Positions 33,926 through 44,260 of a stretch of DNA of 51,330 nucleotides are shown here, piece by piece. This DNA is from Mesostigma viride. Its lineage: Eukaryota; Streptophyta; Mesostigmatophyceae; Mesostigmatales; Mesostigmataceae. The position numbers and the translations under genes were made by a program. The notes beneath the pieces were generated by a model that ran no database searches, was not told the DNA's origin, and saw nothing but the letters and a program-made list of their open reading frames with translations. The first letter of the stretch is position 1. The number at the start of each line of letters is the position of its first letter. The stretch lies in NCBI GenBank assembly GCA_009746045.1, contig RPFO01002282.1:1-51330 (forward strand), written 5' to 3'.

Positions 33926-34649
33926 TTGCAAGCTGCATTATTGTCTTAGCAAGCTAGCAAGTGCAAACTGGCACTGAGCCAGAAATGCAAGCAAAGCAGC
34001 CAGTGTAAATAAGGATGGACGGGAACAGTAGAAAGCTAGGGTGGCAACGGTGCTAGAGCTCATGGCAACAAGGTGGTCCCATTCTTGCTGCATTGGGTGC
34101 GTTGCGTGGGTGGGATATTGCGATAGGGGGACATTCTTGCCTTGGTTGTGTTTTCACATGCACCCGGTGCTTGAATTTATGCGTGCAAGGGTGGCTGGTA
34201 TCCCAACCAACAGCCCAAGAGGAAAAAGAGTGCTTAGAAAGCAAGAATGACTTTATGTTGGTAATAGCAGTGGTGGCGGCAGCAAAAACTGTTGTTGTAG
34301 ATGCAAGCTACAACACTGCTGATGGTTTCTCACACTAATGTGGATAATGATAATGCATGCCACTTAACGGGACCATATAAACCACAACAAGAATAATCGT
34401 GAGAGCAAAAGAAAGAGGAGTACAAAACGGCCGGCTTACCTAGCTACAGCAAAAAAATTGCATGAAAAACAAGATAACTCACCTTTGTCGCAGCAGTGAC
34501 CATATCAGACAGCTCACAAAAACTTGTTGATCCTTGAAACTTCCTGCTTGAAGGCAGCCACCAACGGTCTGGATTTTTCACCCCAGTCCTTCTCAACAGC
34601 CAAGGGAAAGGGAAAGAGAGAGGAGGGGTGCGGGAGGGACAAGAGAGCG
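33926..34649. other. No gene recognised
   Basis: Unique sequence between two low-complexity tracts. ORFs of 60-80 codons at 34041-34338 overlap on both strands without domain or splice support. Confidence 0.45.
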
Positions 34650-34659
34650 GGGGGTGGGA

Positions 34660-34756
<97 letters not shown>

Positions 34757-34947
34757 GGAGGGAGAGAGAGGAGAGAGAGGAGAGAGAGAGGGGAGAGAGA
34801 GGGGAGAGAGAGGGGGAGAGAGAGGGGGAGAGAGAGGGGGGAAAGAGAGGGGGAGAGAGGGGAGAGAGAGGGGGAGAGAGAGGGGGAGAGAGAGGGGGGA
34901 GAGAGAGGGGGAGAGAGAGGGGGGAAAGGAGGGGGAGAGAGAGGGGG

Positions 34948-35040
<93 letters not shown>
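34650..35040. repeat. (GA)n microsatellite flanking a GAGAGGG minisatellite
   Basis: Pure (GA)n at about 34663-34753 and 34950-35041 brackets a purine-only interior made of GAGAGAGAGGGG-type units. All about 390 bases are purine on the plus strand, a setting for triplex (H-DNA) formation. The Arg-Glu and Ser-Leu ORFs are artefacts. Confidence 0.95.
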
Positions 35041-35044
<4 letters not shown>

Positions 35045-36048
35045 GAGAAGTGCGGGTGGGGGTGGGAGAGGTGGGATGGAAGATTCACTACGTTAGCAGG
35101 CGACTAAACTGCTACAATGACACAAAACCACGGAGCTAGGCCCTTAACTCCATCAGATCAGAGTGAAAACCCATGTTGAAACTGGGACAAATGCCATTAG
35201 AATGTTACTATGACCGTGGCTAGTAAACGTGAATTGACACCCAGGTTGTGACTTCAACGATTGGAGGCAACCTTGCCAAGTCTCCCAAATGCAGTCGGCT
35301 AGACAAGCTTCACAAAAAACGCAGCAAACATGTTAACGTTGCTAATATTCCAACGACGCGCATCCGCAGTCCGGCTGCCAATGAAGTCTTCTTGGTCGCC
35401 GGCTGTGCACAGAGGAGTAACCGCTAGAGACGCCAATTTGCGAACAACTCATTACAATTACAAAGCGCAGGAAGCAGATGGCTATGCATCAACAATTACT
35501 TCCGCTCGCCCTCGTATTTTGCCAGGTCTATCTGCCCAAACTGGGTAAATGTTTTGCGATCGGTGAAATTGGCACTCTAGTGACTTACTTTCCCAGAAAG
35601 TGTCCATTCACACGACAACCGACTCACGCTCACACGTCGTGAGGAGTTGCCGATAGGATAAAGAAGCCGAACGATGAATTGCTGTACATAAATGCCACGC
35701 TAACGGCGTCGTGAACTGACTTCTTGCAATCACGATTAAAGTGCCCGGCCCAACAACAAATTGGCGACACACGACCCCGCAACTGGAAAAGAATTCTGGC
35801 CACATTGATATACATCGGTTTGATAAATTAAAACCTCGCATTCGGTTCTGGCTAGCCTCAAACGCATGCGCCTTGAAACCTTTATCCTCCTGGCGGCCAC
35901 AGTTTCTCGGTTCTCTTGTTCCGTTGGTCGTGCCGCTAGCGTGCCACCCGCTCCAGTCCCTAAAATTCAAATTCGTGTTGTTCGAGAAAACGTTGTCGGG
36001 TCGGCGACGGCACGATGCCGGGCCGGGCTGCATGGGCCATGGAGGGTG
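35041..36048. other. No gene recognised
   Basis: Unique sequence inside the CACTA-like element, left of the GTGATACAC array. Several ORFs of 60-200 codons overlap on opposite strands (for example 35608-36213 minus), with no recognisable domain. Confidence 0.45.
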
Positions 36049-36142
36049 GTGATACACAACTACCGTACAGGTGATACACAACTGCCGCCAGTACAACAGC
36101 GGGTCGCTGCGTACCTGCCGTGGGAAGGAGGGGGTGATACAC
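36049..36142. repeat. GTGATACAC array, left remnant, ending in the 9-bp target duplication
   Basis: GTGATACACAAC recurs with CCGTACAG and a longer segment containing ACAGCGGGTCGCTGCG and CTGCCGTGGGAAGG. The array resumes at 43029 beyond the Mutator-like element. The last nine bases, 36134-36142 (GTGATACAC), are the left target-site duplication. Confidence 0.9.
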
Positions 36143-36352
36143 GGAAGCGCATAATTTGGCTCTGATGACACAAACTCTAGTGCGGGGGTGAGTGCGGGGT
36201 TCCGGGACACCACCGCACTAAGTCCGACGCGCCTGCCCAGGCCACGCCGCGCCGGACCGGCACACGAGTTACGCGGGAAAAAAGGGCCTGCCGCGCCAAT
36301 TACTGTAGGACTTGGCTAATTTCTTTGTTGACTACAAGCGCAGTCAAGGATG
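36143..36352 (+). repeat. Left 210-bp TIR of the MULE
   Basis: Reverse complement of 42819-43028 over its full length; homology stops at AGTCAAGGATG. GC-rich centre (GACGCGCCTGCCCAGGCCAC). Confidence 0.97.
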
Positions 36353-37399
36353 CAATTGGCATCATTGCATTATTTTTGCCAAGGTGCTGGCAATTTACGC
36401 TTGAAGGTGGCAAAAATCTGGTTTCTTTGTGATGCAGTAGTGACTATTGCCTGGCAATTGCGCAGCCGGGAAGTTGGGCGACGAGAATGCCATGGTTGTT
36501 CTAAAGTATAATCATCGGACCCTAATTTGTCTAAAGTAGGAGACAAACAGTCTTTGACGTCCCTGGGATCCATAGCAATAAAAATTCTGCTTTCTCTACT
36601 CGCAGTAATGTCGGCACACTTAGTTTCCTCTTCGAATCGATCTTTTGTCTGGCAATCTTTCCCTCTCTCGTTTTTTTCTCCCTCCCTCCCTCCCTTGCTC
36701 GCTCCCTCCCTCCGTCTCATGCGTTCCTCCAACGTCCCGTCCTGTCTTCTTCCCCCACCCTGCCTTCTCTCGTTAGCTTCCGAGCTTTTTATGCATTGCC
36801 TCTCCATACCTCGCTACCAAGTTTCCAAGTAGACCTTGAAGAGATATACCGGGAAATGCGTCTGGACGCGGTCATCGTGCGCGCCTTTCTCTTCTGGTTT
36901 TCTGCGTAAAGCTTGGTAGCACACCTTGTCGGCCCTCGCGGAACTGTCAGCCCGTATCTGGGAACTGGACCACATGTATCTGTTACAGTATCTTGCTTAT
37001 TTTGCGTAGGTTGCTAGTGTTGCTGTATCCTTCAAGTTTAGTGTTGCAGAGTGTGACTGACCACTGTATCATTTGGTGATGGGTTTGTTGAATGCTGGGT
37101 TTGTTCTTGTATGAGTGTTTGTATAGGGATCCTTGTGTCCTAAAGTAGAAAGCTTGTCGTTGATACTGCTTCTTCTTTTTTTAGAGTAGCCCTTGGGACA
37201 TGCAGGCAAGGATGGCATTACAAATATCAATGAAATACAGTACCAAGCTTTTTACCACTGACGTGCATTGTAAAATAGGTGCAGGCAACTGCCGTGCACA
37301 TGCCGTGCCTGAAAATTGTTGAGCCCATGGTGAGCTTTTTTGCTTATTTGGTAATTACAGCGTCAATACGTTGTCTAATGTCAACCAACGTGGATCGAC
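36353..37399. other. No gene recognised
   Basis: Left interior of the MULE. A minus-strand ORF at 36370-36807 is Arg/Glu-rich over a CCCTCCCT tract and lacks a domain. A plus-strand AT-rich stretch follows. Confidence 0.4.
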
Positions 37400-37842
37400 C
37401 TGGGCTGAGGTTGTCAGTGTGTGCGTAAATGTAAAGCACACATGTATGGCTCGCATGTTTGGGAGCCGATCCTAGCCGAATCACACTTTGTTGGCACCCA
37501 TGCCTGCAGCTAGTGGGGTCTTTGTGGCTAGGTACCTTGGGACAGTGTTGGGGTTGGCTAGCTAGACTACGTGCAAGATGATTCCACCACTGGCCATCAG
37601 TGGCTCGGTCCTTAGAGCAGCCAACATACCAGCATACTCGCGCATATTTCAGCTTTAGCACACCCACAGTTTGCCATAGTCCAACGAGCGTTGAACGCAG
37701 CTGTGGCCTGCCTTCGGGCATGAGTGAGGACGCTGGTGTCTTTGCCCCTTTCCCACTGTGCAACTTACAGGGACTGGAAAGCACTCTAGGTGCTACATGC
37801 CCACCCCACCGAGGCATGCTATAATTTATTTAATTTAATTTT
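37400..37842 (+). mobile_element. LINE 3' UTR fragment, plus strand
   Basis: Diverged copy of the 3' UTR seen at 26535-26941 (reverse complement). Shared landmarks in order are CACCCACAGTTTGCC, GCAGCTGTGGC, CTGCC..GGCATGA, GGTGTCT/GGGTCTCTGCCC, CAGGGA and GCAC. It ends CCACCGAGGCATGC and an ATTTATTTAATTTAATTT tail at about 37822-37842. It is 5'-truncated and inserted in the MULE interior. Confidence 0.65.
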
Positions 37843-38703
37843 AGAGCAGGAAACATGTTCCTGTCATCCATGAGATAGCGGCCATTGGCATTGTGAGGAT
37901 GGATGCACGTCAGATCATATAGTAAGAATTTGGACAATCAAGAATGTGTTTGACGCTCTTTCAACCCAAATTAAGGTTTGACTGATAATTTGGTCGGGGC
38001 TCATTGCTCAACCATTCCAATGGGGATGTATGCTCGTTGACGCAGTCAATCATGACATCTTATGATTATTACTTACGGCAACGTGACGTGTGGATCCGCC
38101 AATAAATTAGCTATCAAGGTCAACCAGCATCGGTATGCATTATTAAATCAGCAGACGCATGCATGTGTTGAATGTTAGCAACGCATACCTTGTGTTGGCC
38201 GGCCACCTGCAAAATTACTGACCAGGTAGATGTTGAAGAACCTCACAATCATCCAGTTGTCGCATGGATCCTAGCTAGCCCACGAGGAAAATTTTCAAGG
38301 TGCCCAGTTTTATAGCAGTATGCATATAAGACACATGATACTGCACCACTGCGGCTAGCTTATGACTGTCCCCATCCCCCCTTCCCCATTCCATCAGGAA
38401 ATATGCTGACGCTGTCTACGTGTTTATTAATTTATTCATTCATGACTGTGTAACATGGCCAACGTGAAGGCAGGCCTTTATGATAATGGGCCCTTCAACT
38501 CGAGAGCTCCATCCATTGCAGCCCTTGGGCATTTGCAGCTGCCAGCTGATAATGCTCCAATATGAGGGTAGTCTTGGAATCTTCATGCCGAAAGCTCGGT
38601 CACCACCTCCTGCATTAAGAGCAAATAGACAAGCACTGAGTTTAGAACCCTGGACTCAACCACACACAAACAATGATTCGTGACAAGCTATGGATGAAAA
38701 ACT
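37843..38703. other. No gene recognised
   Basis: Unique AT-rich MULE interior. No supported ORF or RNA. Confidence 0.45.
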
Positions 38704-39858
38704 TCAGGAATCTCTTTTTCTATTTGCGTACATATGGGCATTACATGCACATGCACAACCACAATACAATAACGGGGGAGAAAAAGGGAAAAGGAAGCCC
38801 AGCAGAGAGAGACGCAGTGAGAGGGAGTTCGTTAGGTTGGCAGTCGGGCAGTCGGGCAGTTGGGCAGTCGGGCAGTCGGGCAGTCGGGAAGTCGGGCAGT
38901 CGGGCAGTCGGGCAGTCGGGCAGTCGGGCAGTCGGGCAGTCGGGCAGTCGGGCAGTCGGGCAGTCGGGCAGTCGGGCAGTCGGGCAGTCGGGCAGTCGGG
39001 CAGCCGGGGCGCAGGGCACGGCAGCCGGGGCGCAGGGCACCGCAGCCGGGGCGGAGGGCACGGCAGCCGGGGCGGAGGGCGCCGCAGCCGGGGCGGAGGG
39101 CACCGCAGCCGGGGCGCAGGGCACGGCAGCCGGGGCGGAGGGCGCCGCAGCCGGGGCGGAGGGCACCGCAGCCGGGGCGCAGGGCACGGCAGCCGGGGCG
39201 GAGGGCGCCGCAGCCGGGGCGGAGGGCACCGCAGCCGGGGCGGAGGGCACGCAGCCGGGGCGCAGGGCACGGCAGCCGGGGCGGAGGGCGCCGCAGCCGG
39301 GGCGGAGGGCACGGCAGCCGGGGCGGAGGGCACGGCAGCCGGGGCGCAGGGCACGGCAGCCGGGGCGGAGGGCACCGCAGCCGGGGCAGAGGGCACGGCA
39401 GCCGGGGCGGCATCCAGTGGGGCGTCCGAAGGCGGGGCGCAAGCTTTTGATGTCTTTTGTGCATTGCTCTCGTTTCGTCTACAACGAGGCTTGCAGTTTG
39501 CCCTTTCGCCCTCGCCGCTCAAATAGTCAGCGGTTCTGTTGGTTGGTAAGCTAGATCGCAAAAGGACCCTTTGCTTTGGACCTTTATCGCAAAACACCAA
39601 CACCCAGTTGAGGTCGTGAAAATTTAGGGGCCCATTCTTGAGCTCTTGCTTGTTGGCTTTGTCGAGCGCCTGATTAGCGAGCTTGGGGGTCTCATATATT
39701 TGACCGCAGTCAACATTGGGGTAAGGCTTCAGGGCGTCAATAAATTGGTTAATCTCCGTAGTGCTCAAGGTGCTGCTCGATATTGAAACGCCACAAACAC
39801 GGAATACAGCAAAGTACAAAGCATTCATGTAAGACAATGCGGGACAAATGGGTAACAA
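38704..39858 (-). CDS. Pro/Ala-repeat protein with unique N-terminal domain, MULE cargo
   Basis: A minus-strand frame of 384 codons. A natural ATG at about 39828 gives MNALYFAVFRVCG; upstream codons are probably intron. Residues after it form a normal-looking segment (LSTTEINQFIDALKPYPNV, ETPKLANQALDKANKQEL, LNFHDLNWVLVFCDKGPKQR), then a basic Cys-containing stretch. Next comes a heptapeptide-like repeat rich in Ala, Pro and Val from 21-bp DNA units, then an LPDCPTAR-type repeat from an 8-bp DNA unit, then a hydrophobic Leu/Phe tail. No family recognised. The globular segment looks real; the repeats may be partly non-coding. Confidence 0.4.
   Translation of the reverse strand: MLPICPALSYMNALYFAVFRVCGVSISSSTLSTTEINQFIDALKPYPNVDCGQIYETPKLANQALDKANKQELKNGPLNFHDLNWVLVFCDKGPKQRVLLRSSLPTNRTADYLSGEGERANCKPRCRRNESNAQKTSKACAPPSDAPLDAAPAAVPSAPAAVPSAPAAVPCAPAAVPSAPAAVPSAPAAAPSAPAAVPCAPAACPPPRLRCPPPRLRRPPPRLPCPAPRLRCPPPRLRRPPPRLPCPAPRLRCPPPRLRRPPPRLPCPPPRLRCPAPRLPCPAPRLPDCPTARLPDCPTARLPDCPTARLPDCPTARLPDCPTSRLPDCPTAQLPDCPTANLTNSLSLRLSLLGFLFPFSPPLLYCGCACACNAHMYANRKRDS
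38834..39415. repeat. 8-bp (GCAGTCGG)n array joined to a 21-bp GC-rich array
   Basis: 38841-39005 repeats GCAGTCGG about 20 times with rare changes (GCAGTTGG, GAAGTCGG). At 39001 it switches sharply to 21-base units GCAGCCGGGGCGGAGGGCAC ending in C or G, with GGCGCAGGGCAC variants, for about 20 copies to 39410. The first unit shifts the reading frame each time (24-base, 8-residue period); the second keeps frame (7 residues). Confidence 0.95.
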
Positions 39859-40036
39859 ATGGGGAGAGTTATATTAATGAAAAGAGACAACGAACTTGGA
39901 AGCATGGCACGCCGAGCCCCCGAGTAAAGGTTAAACATTTAGCCACCACGCATTGGGCTTGCCATGAACACCCCATGGAGCGCTATGCTAAGGTTTTCTT
40001 GCGACCCCATGTTGTGTGTGGCTTGTCAGTAATGTG

Positions 40037-40133
40037 CTAGTAGGAAAGGACAAGCCACGAGGTTAAGATAAGATTACGCCCGGCATAGGGCTGCCAAACG
40101 GGCTCATCTACCATAAACGCTGCAATAAGGCTT
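40037..40133 (-). CDS. Exon 3 of MULE cargo gene (terminal)
   Basis: Follows the acceptor TTTTTATTCTACAG and completes the split codon from exon 2. It encodes SLIAAFMVDEPVWQPYAG and a further 14 or so residues to TAG at 40037. Phase agrees with exon 2, supporting the model. Function unknown. Confidence 0.45.
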
Positions 40134-40411
40134 CTGTAGAATAAAAATCTATTTCCAAGCAAAACCATACCGTAAACCAAAACTAGCAGGCCATAAAGAC
40201 CAATCACAGGCCAATCAACAAAACCCAAAGAACATTCAGCCAAAAGAGTTACATTATGCACTACTACAATATTTGATATGGCCTTGGTGAACACCATGAA
40301 AGCTAAGGCAACTAAGAGACTGTGCTTGATAAACGACGCAAATCAGAAAAAGGTTGTTCAATGTATTGATGACATGTAGAGTAAAAACAACACGCGCATA
40401 CCCAGGCGTAC

Positions 40412-40647
40412 CTTTTCTTGGAGCGTACAGCATCCGCGCACCCCGTGCAGTATAAATGAGAGCCAACGAATTGAAGTGGTTCAAGGCCGGCCACAAGTGG
40501 ATTGTCCGGATGGGTGCCCGTGTTGTCACAGCAGCGCCTCCCAGAAATACCTCTGCGAGCACACTTGTAGGAGGCCTTCCTTTTCCTGGTTGCCTTGTTT
40601 GTGCCTTCACAACTGGGCACTGGTGTTGGATTTTGTCTTGAACTTCC
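40412..40647 (-). CDS. Exon 2 of MULE cargo gene, Cys/basic-rich
   Basis: 236 bases bounded by acceptor CCAAAACAG (minus) and donor GTACGC. It encodes a Ser/Pro start, a basic patch (NKATRKRKASYKCARRG), a CC pair, GTHPDNPLVAGLEPLQF and YCTGCADAVRSKKR. The CxxC, with further cysteines upstream, suggests a zinc-binding or DNA-binding segment, by inference only. It starts in phase 0, matching the end of exon 1, and ends two bases into a codon, matching exon 3. Confidence 0.5.
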
Positions 40648-40915
40648 CTGTTTTGGGTCAGCAACATAAGAAATTAAACACGATGTTCAGAAACTAATTA
40701 CAAGTTACAACATAGTCATGGATTTGGTGGGTGCAATTAGCTGGGGACGCCATAAACATAAGTTGCCATTATGAAGCTCACTAACTGCCTTATATGCAAA
40801 TAACTCCATTATCATGGAAAGATGCTTACAACAAGAACATTCCAGACCATGTCGCTACCAAGCATGAGCGAGTTCGAACGGGAAAATGAGATAACGACAT
40901 GGAAGGGCAACGTAC

Positions 40916-41090
40916 GTTGGAAAACGGTTGTCCGCCGTGCTGACCAATCGGTGCCGGCGCTGCCGCAGGTGGAGGTGCTCCAACATGGGAAGGTGGCGGA
41001 GAAAGTGGCGGAGAAGGTGGCGGAGAAGGTGGCGGTGGCGGTGGCGGTGGCGGTGGCGGTGGCGGTGGCGGTGGCGGTGGGGGTGGCGGG
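40916..41090 (-). CDS. Exon 1 (or internal exon) of MULE cargo gene, poly-proline
   Basis: Ends at a perfect donor GTACGT exactly at a codon boundary. It encodes a poly-Pro run from a (CCACCGCCG)-type trinucleotide repeat, then SPPPSHVGAPPPAAAPAPIG and QHGGQPFSN. Its 5' limit is uncertain: either an acceptor in 41100-41220 or a start further upstream. The introns downstream are 268 and 278 bases. Confidence 0.4.
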
Positions 41091-42818
41091 GAAGCAGAGA
41101 AAGATAATACGTGAGAGTACGTAATACGCAAGAGTACGCGTATCCGTAGGCATACGTTTAACATCCGTACGGCAAAGCTGCGTATGATGTATAGTCTGCG
41201 TACGAAACGTATCATATGCCACACTATTTCCCTTTGCGGGGAAGGTGGCGGGGGAGGGGGAGGGATGCTTTCCCCGCGCTGTGAGGAAGGATGCTTGCGT
41301 TGCCGCACCGCTTTACGCCGAGCGAGAAGGCGGCGAACAATACCGCGATGCCTGGGTCGCCGAACTGACTGCCGTTTTGGAGCGATGCATTGTGCCTTGT
41401 GCCAAATGCAGACATGGACATAAGGAGAGCACCTCGGCATATCCCTGCTCAGCAACGCGCAAAAGGAAAAAGGGCAGCGAAGAAAGAAGTTATGAACTAC
41501 CTCGATCGCACCTCAAAATGGCCAAGCAAGTCTAGGCATAGCTGCATGGGGCTGCCAATATAACTCCAAAAATAAACCCTAACTTAAGAATAGCTTCCGC
41601 TAGATCCCAATAGGCTAGGCCCACCGCGTGCCGCACGTGGCGCCAAGAAGTATCTGAAACAACTCATCATTGTGTATTCCGCTGGAAACTGAAAGAGGAG
41701 CATTCAGTGCATTAGTCGTTTTAGGGTAGCATGGATTCCTTACCTCAGACCAACATGTAGTGCCAATAACGCCAAGGTGATCCACCATGTGGATGCATGA
41801 AGATCTGCACCACATTGCCGCGTGACAAGGTATGAACATACCAACAAAGTTGCAGAGCAAGCCGTTCTCAGGAGGGCTATTACCCAACCATAAAGCCCCA
41901 TGGCATAACGCTTCCATCTCGTGCAAAAGGACAACTATGACCTAGAAATTCAGAAAATATATTCTTAGTCTTTCCCTCTACTCCTTGCTTACCTGGGTTG
42001 ATAGGCGCGACAACTGAAAACTTCGCAGGCACCCGCGCGCGCTCTTGCACCGCCACATGCCCTACATGGATAACCACCAACCAAACATGAAAAAAGGGTA
42101 TAACTAGAAGGATTAAGGAAAGAGGAAATGCATTTAATTCATATAGTTAATATCGCCATGAAATTGTATGTTGAAGTAATAATGGGCCGAAATATGCACA
42201 TCGGGAACACGTCCCATTAATGCACATGCGAAGCTAATGTCAGGACAACGCATCATTAACAAGGGGGGGTCCGCATGCGCAAGACGAAGCAAGTACAGTT
42301 AATATGATGTGCCATTTGGACAGAAACTGGAATAAGGGCTTAACGCCTTACCTAAGGCACAGACCCACACGATGCCGCTGACCGCTAGAAAAATTGCGAG
42401 GATGGCCACCAGCACACCCTGTCTGGTGCTGGTCAAGCAGCAAAGGCAGGGCCGGGCCATGAAAGCTGGAGGTCACGAGCACTTTGTTGCAGTGGATGTA
42501 AACGACCCCCCTGTTTGGAGCACAAAAGGCGAGAAGCAAATTAAAAACGGAAAGCGCCAGTCATACACCGCGCAGCTCGCGAGAATTCCAGGAACCAGTT
42601 TTTGTGTGATATTCGCATTTAGATGTCGTGCATAACCATTCCTTTATTATCGCACACACCAGTAAACAGTACAAGGATTTGCGTCAACCCAGCTAAATGC
42701 CGAGGGTGCCACGGACGTGTATGCCAGCGAGCTCGAGTCTGGCGAGCAATCACTCAAACATGTCCACTGTCCCTAAGCCGAGCATCACCCTAACATGTCC
42801 GCCATTGCTACGTTTTAT
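41091..42818. other. MULE right interior; possible further exons
   Basis: ORFs of 60-100 codons occur on both strands. One plus-strand frame at 41245-41535 shows CIVPCAKCRHGHKES. A minus-strand frame near 42365-42420 reads GVLVAILAIFLAVSGIVWV, membrane-helix-like, up to a GTAAGG donor. None is sufficiently supported to call as a gene. Confidence 0.3.
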
Positions 42819-43028
42819 CATCCTTGACTGCGCTTGTAGTCAACAAAGAAATTAGCCAAGTCCTACAGTAATTGGCGCGGCAGGCCCTTTTTTCCCGCGT
42901 AACTCGTGTGCCGGTCCGGCGCGGCGTGGCCTGGGCAGGCGCGTCGGACTTAGTGCGGTGGTGTCCCGGAACCCCGCACTCACCCCCGCACTAGAGTTTG
43001 TGTCATCAGAGCCAAATTATGCGCTTCC
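42819..43028 (-). repeat. Right 210-bp TIR of the MULE
   Basis: Reverse complement of 36143-36352, ending AAATTATGCGCTTCC at 43028. The target duplication GTGATACAC follows at 43029-43037. Confidence 0.97.
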
Positions 43029-43555
43029 GTGATACACAAATACCGTACAGGTGATACACAAATACCGTACAGGTGATACACAACTGCCGCCAGTACAACA
43101 GCGGGTCGCTGCGTACTGTACCTGCCGCGGGAAGGAGGGGGTGATACACAAATACCGTACAAGTGATACAAAAATACCGTACAAGTGATACACAATTGCA
43201 GCCAGGACAACAGCGGGTCGCTGCGTACCTGCCGTGGGAAGGAGGACAAGTGATACACAAATACGCTACAAGTGATACACAACTGCCGCCAGTATAACAG
43301 CGGGTCGCTGCGTACCTGCCGTGGGAAGGAGGACAAGTGATACACAAATACGCTACAAGTGATACACAAATACCGTACAAGTGATACACAATTGCAGGCA
43401 GGACAACAGCGGGTCGCTGCGTACCTGCCGTGGGAAGGAGGACAAGTGATACACAAATACCGTACAAGTGATACACAATTGCAGCCAGGACAACAGCGGG
43501 TCGCTGCGTACCTGCCGTGGGAAGGAGGGGGGTGGTACACAAATATCCGACCTAT
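43029..43555. repeat. GTGATACAC array, right part
   Basis: Alternation of a short GTGATACACAAATACCGTAC unit and a longer unit carrying CAACAGCGGGTCGCTGCG and CCTGCCGTGGGAAGGAGG, which occurs about five times. It is the continuation of 36049-36142, displaced by the MULE. Long minus-strand ORFs here are repeat artefacts. Confidence 0.9.
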
Positions 43556-44260
43556 ATATTAGCAATAGCCGCCGCCTATCAAACAGGTCCTATTCATCAC
43601 GAGCGTCAACGCCCCGTCATCGCCCCATCATCGCCCGGCCGAGGGCCTTAACCTGTTAACTCTTTATTCGGAGTGATAGTCAACGACCTATACTACCAAT
43701 AGCTGCCGCATATCAAACATGGGCTTATCATCACGCCCGTCGAGGGCGATGACGGTGACGGTCGTCACCGTCATCGCCCTCGACGGGCCAACATCTAAAC
43801 TCTTCTCTTAATCAACAATCTATATTACCAATAGCCGCCGCCTATCAAACAGATCCTATTCATCACGCGCGTCAACGCCCCGTCATCGCCCCGTCATCGC
43901 CCCGTGATCGCCATGCCGAGCCAGCCGAGGGCCAACCTCTTAACTCTTTACATTTGTATTCGGAGTAGTAGTCAACGACCTATATTACCAATAGCCGCCG
44001 CATATCAAAAAGGTCGTATTCATGACGCCCGTCGAGGGCGATGACGGTGACGCCGTCACCGTCATCGCCCACGGGCCAACATCTAAACTCTTCTCTTAAT
44101 CAACAATCTATATTACCAATAGCCGCCGCCTGTCAAACAGATCCTATTCATCACGCGCGTCAACGCCCCGTCATCGCCCCGTCATCGCCCCGTCATCGCT
44201 CCGTGATCGCCATGCCGACTGCCGAGGGCCAACCTCTTAACTCTTTATTCGGAGTAATAG
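43551..44260. repeat. Dimeric tandem repeat, A-B-A-B-A, about 290-bp period
   Basis: CTATATTACCAATAGCCGCC-like starts fall at about 43551, 43688, 43820, 43980 and 44108. A halves contain CGTCAACGCCCCGTCATCG repeats; B halves contain CGTCGAGGGCGATGACGG hairpins. Each half ends with AACTCTTTATTCGGAGT or AACTCTTCTCTTAATC. Confidence 0.85.
43736..43787. repeat. Perfect 25-bp hairpin (2-nt spacer)
   Basis: CCCGTCGAGGGCGATGACGG and five more bases are followed after GT by the exact reverse complement. A slightly degraded version lies at about 44027-44074 in the next B half. Confidence 0.95.

Larger units (their letters stand above)
36143..43028. mobile_element. Mutator-like (MULE) DNA transposon, 6,886 bp
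   Basis: Terminal inverted repeats of 210 bp (36143-36352 and 42819-43028) appear identical, start GGAAGCGCATAATTTGG, and are bordered by a perfect 9-bp direct repeat GTGATACAC (36134-36142 and 43029-43037). Long TIRs with a 9-bp target duplication are diagnostic of Mutator-like elements (family knowledge). Identical TIRs suggest recent insertion. No transposase or SWIM zinc finger was recognised. The cargo is minus-strand gene candidates (38.7-39.9 kb and 40.0-41.1 kb) and a LINE 3' fragment, so it may be non-autonomous or have captured genes. Confidence 0.92.

Noticed and set aside
33658-33957. Leu/Pro-rich plus ORF and Lys/Gly-rich minus ORF
   Set aside because: Both derive from the degenerate TGCCCT-type repeat; no signal beyond composition.
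34444-35139. Arg-Glu and Ser-Leu repeat ORFs
   Set aside because: Translation of (GA)n and GAGAGGG repeats.
42980-43542. Minus-strand ORFs of 178-186 codons rich in Cys, Tyr and Pro
   Set aside because: They are translations of the GTGATACAC tandem array and of the MULE TIR.
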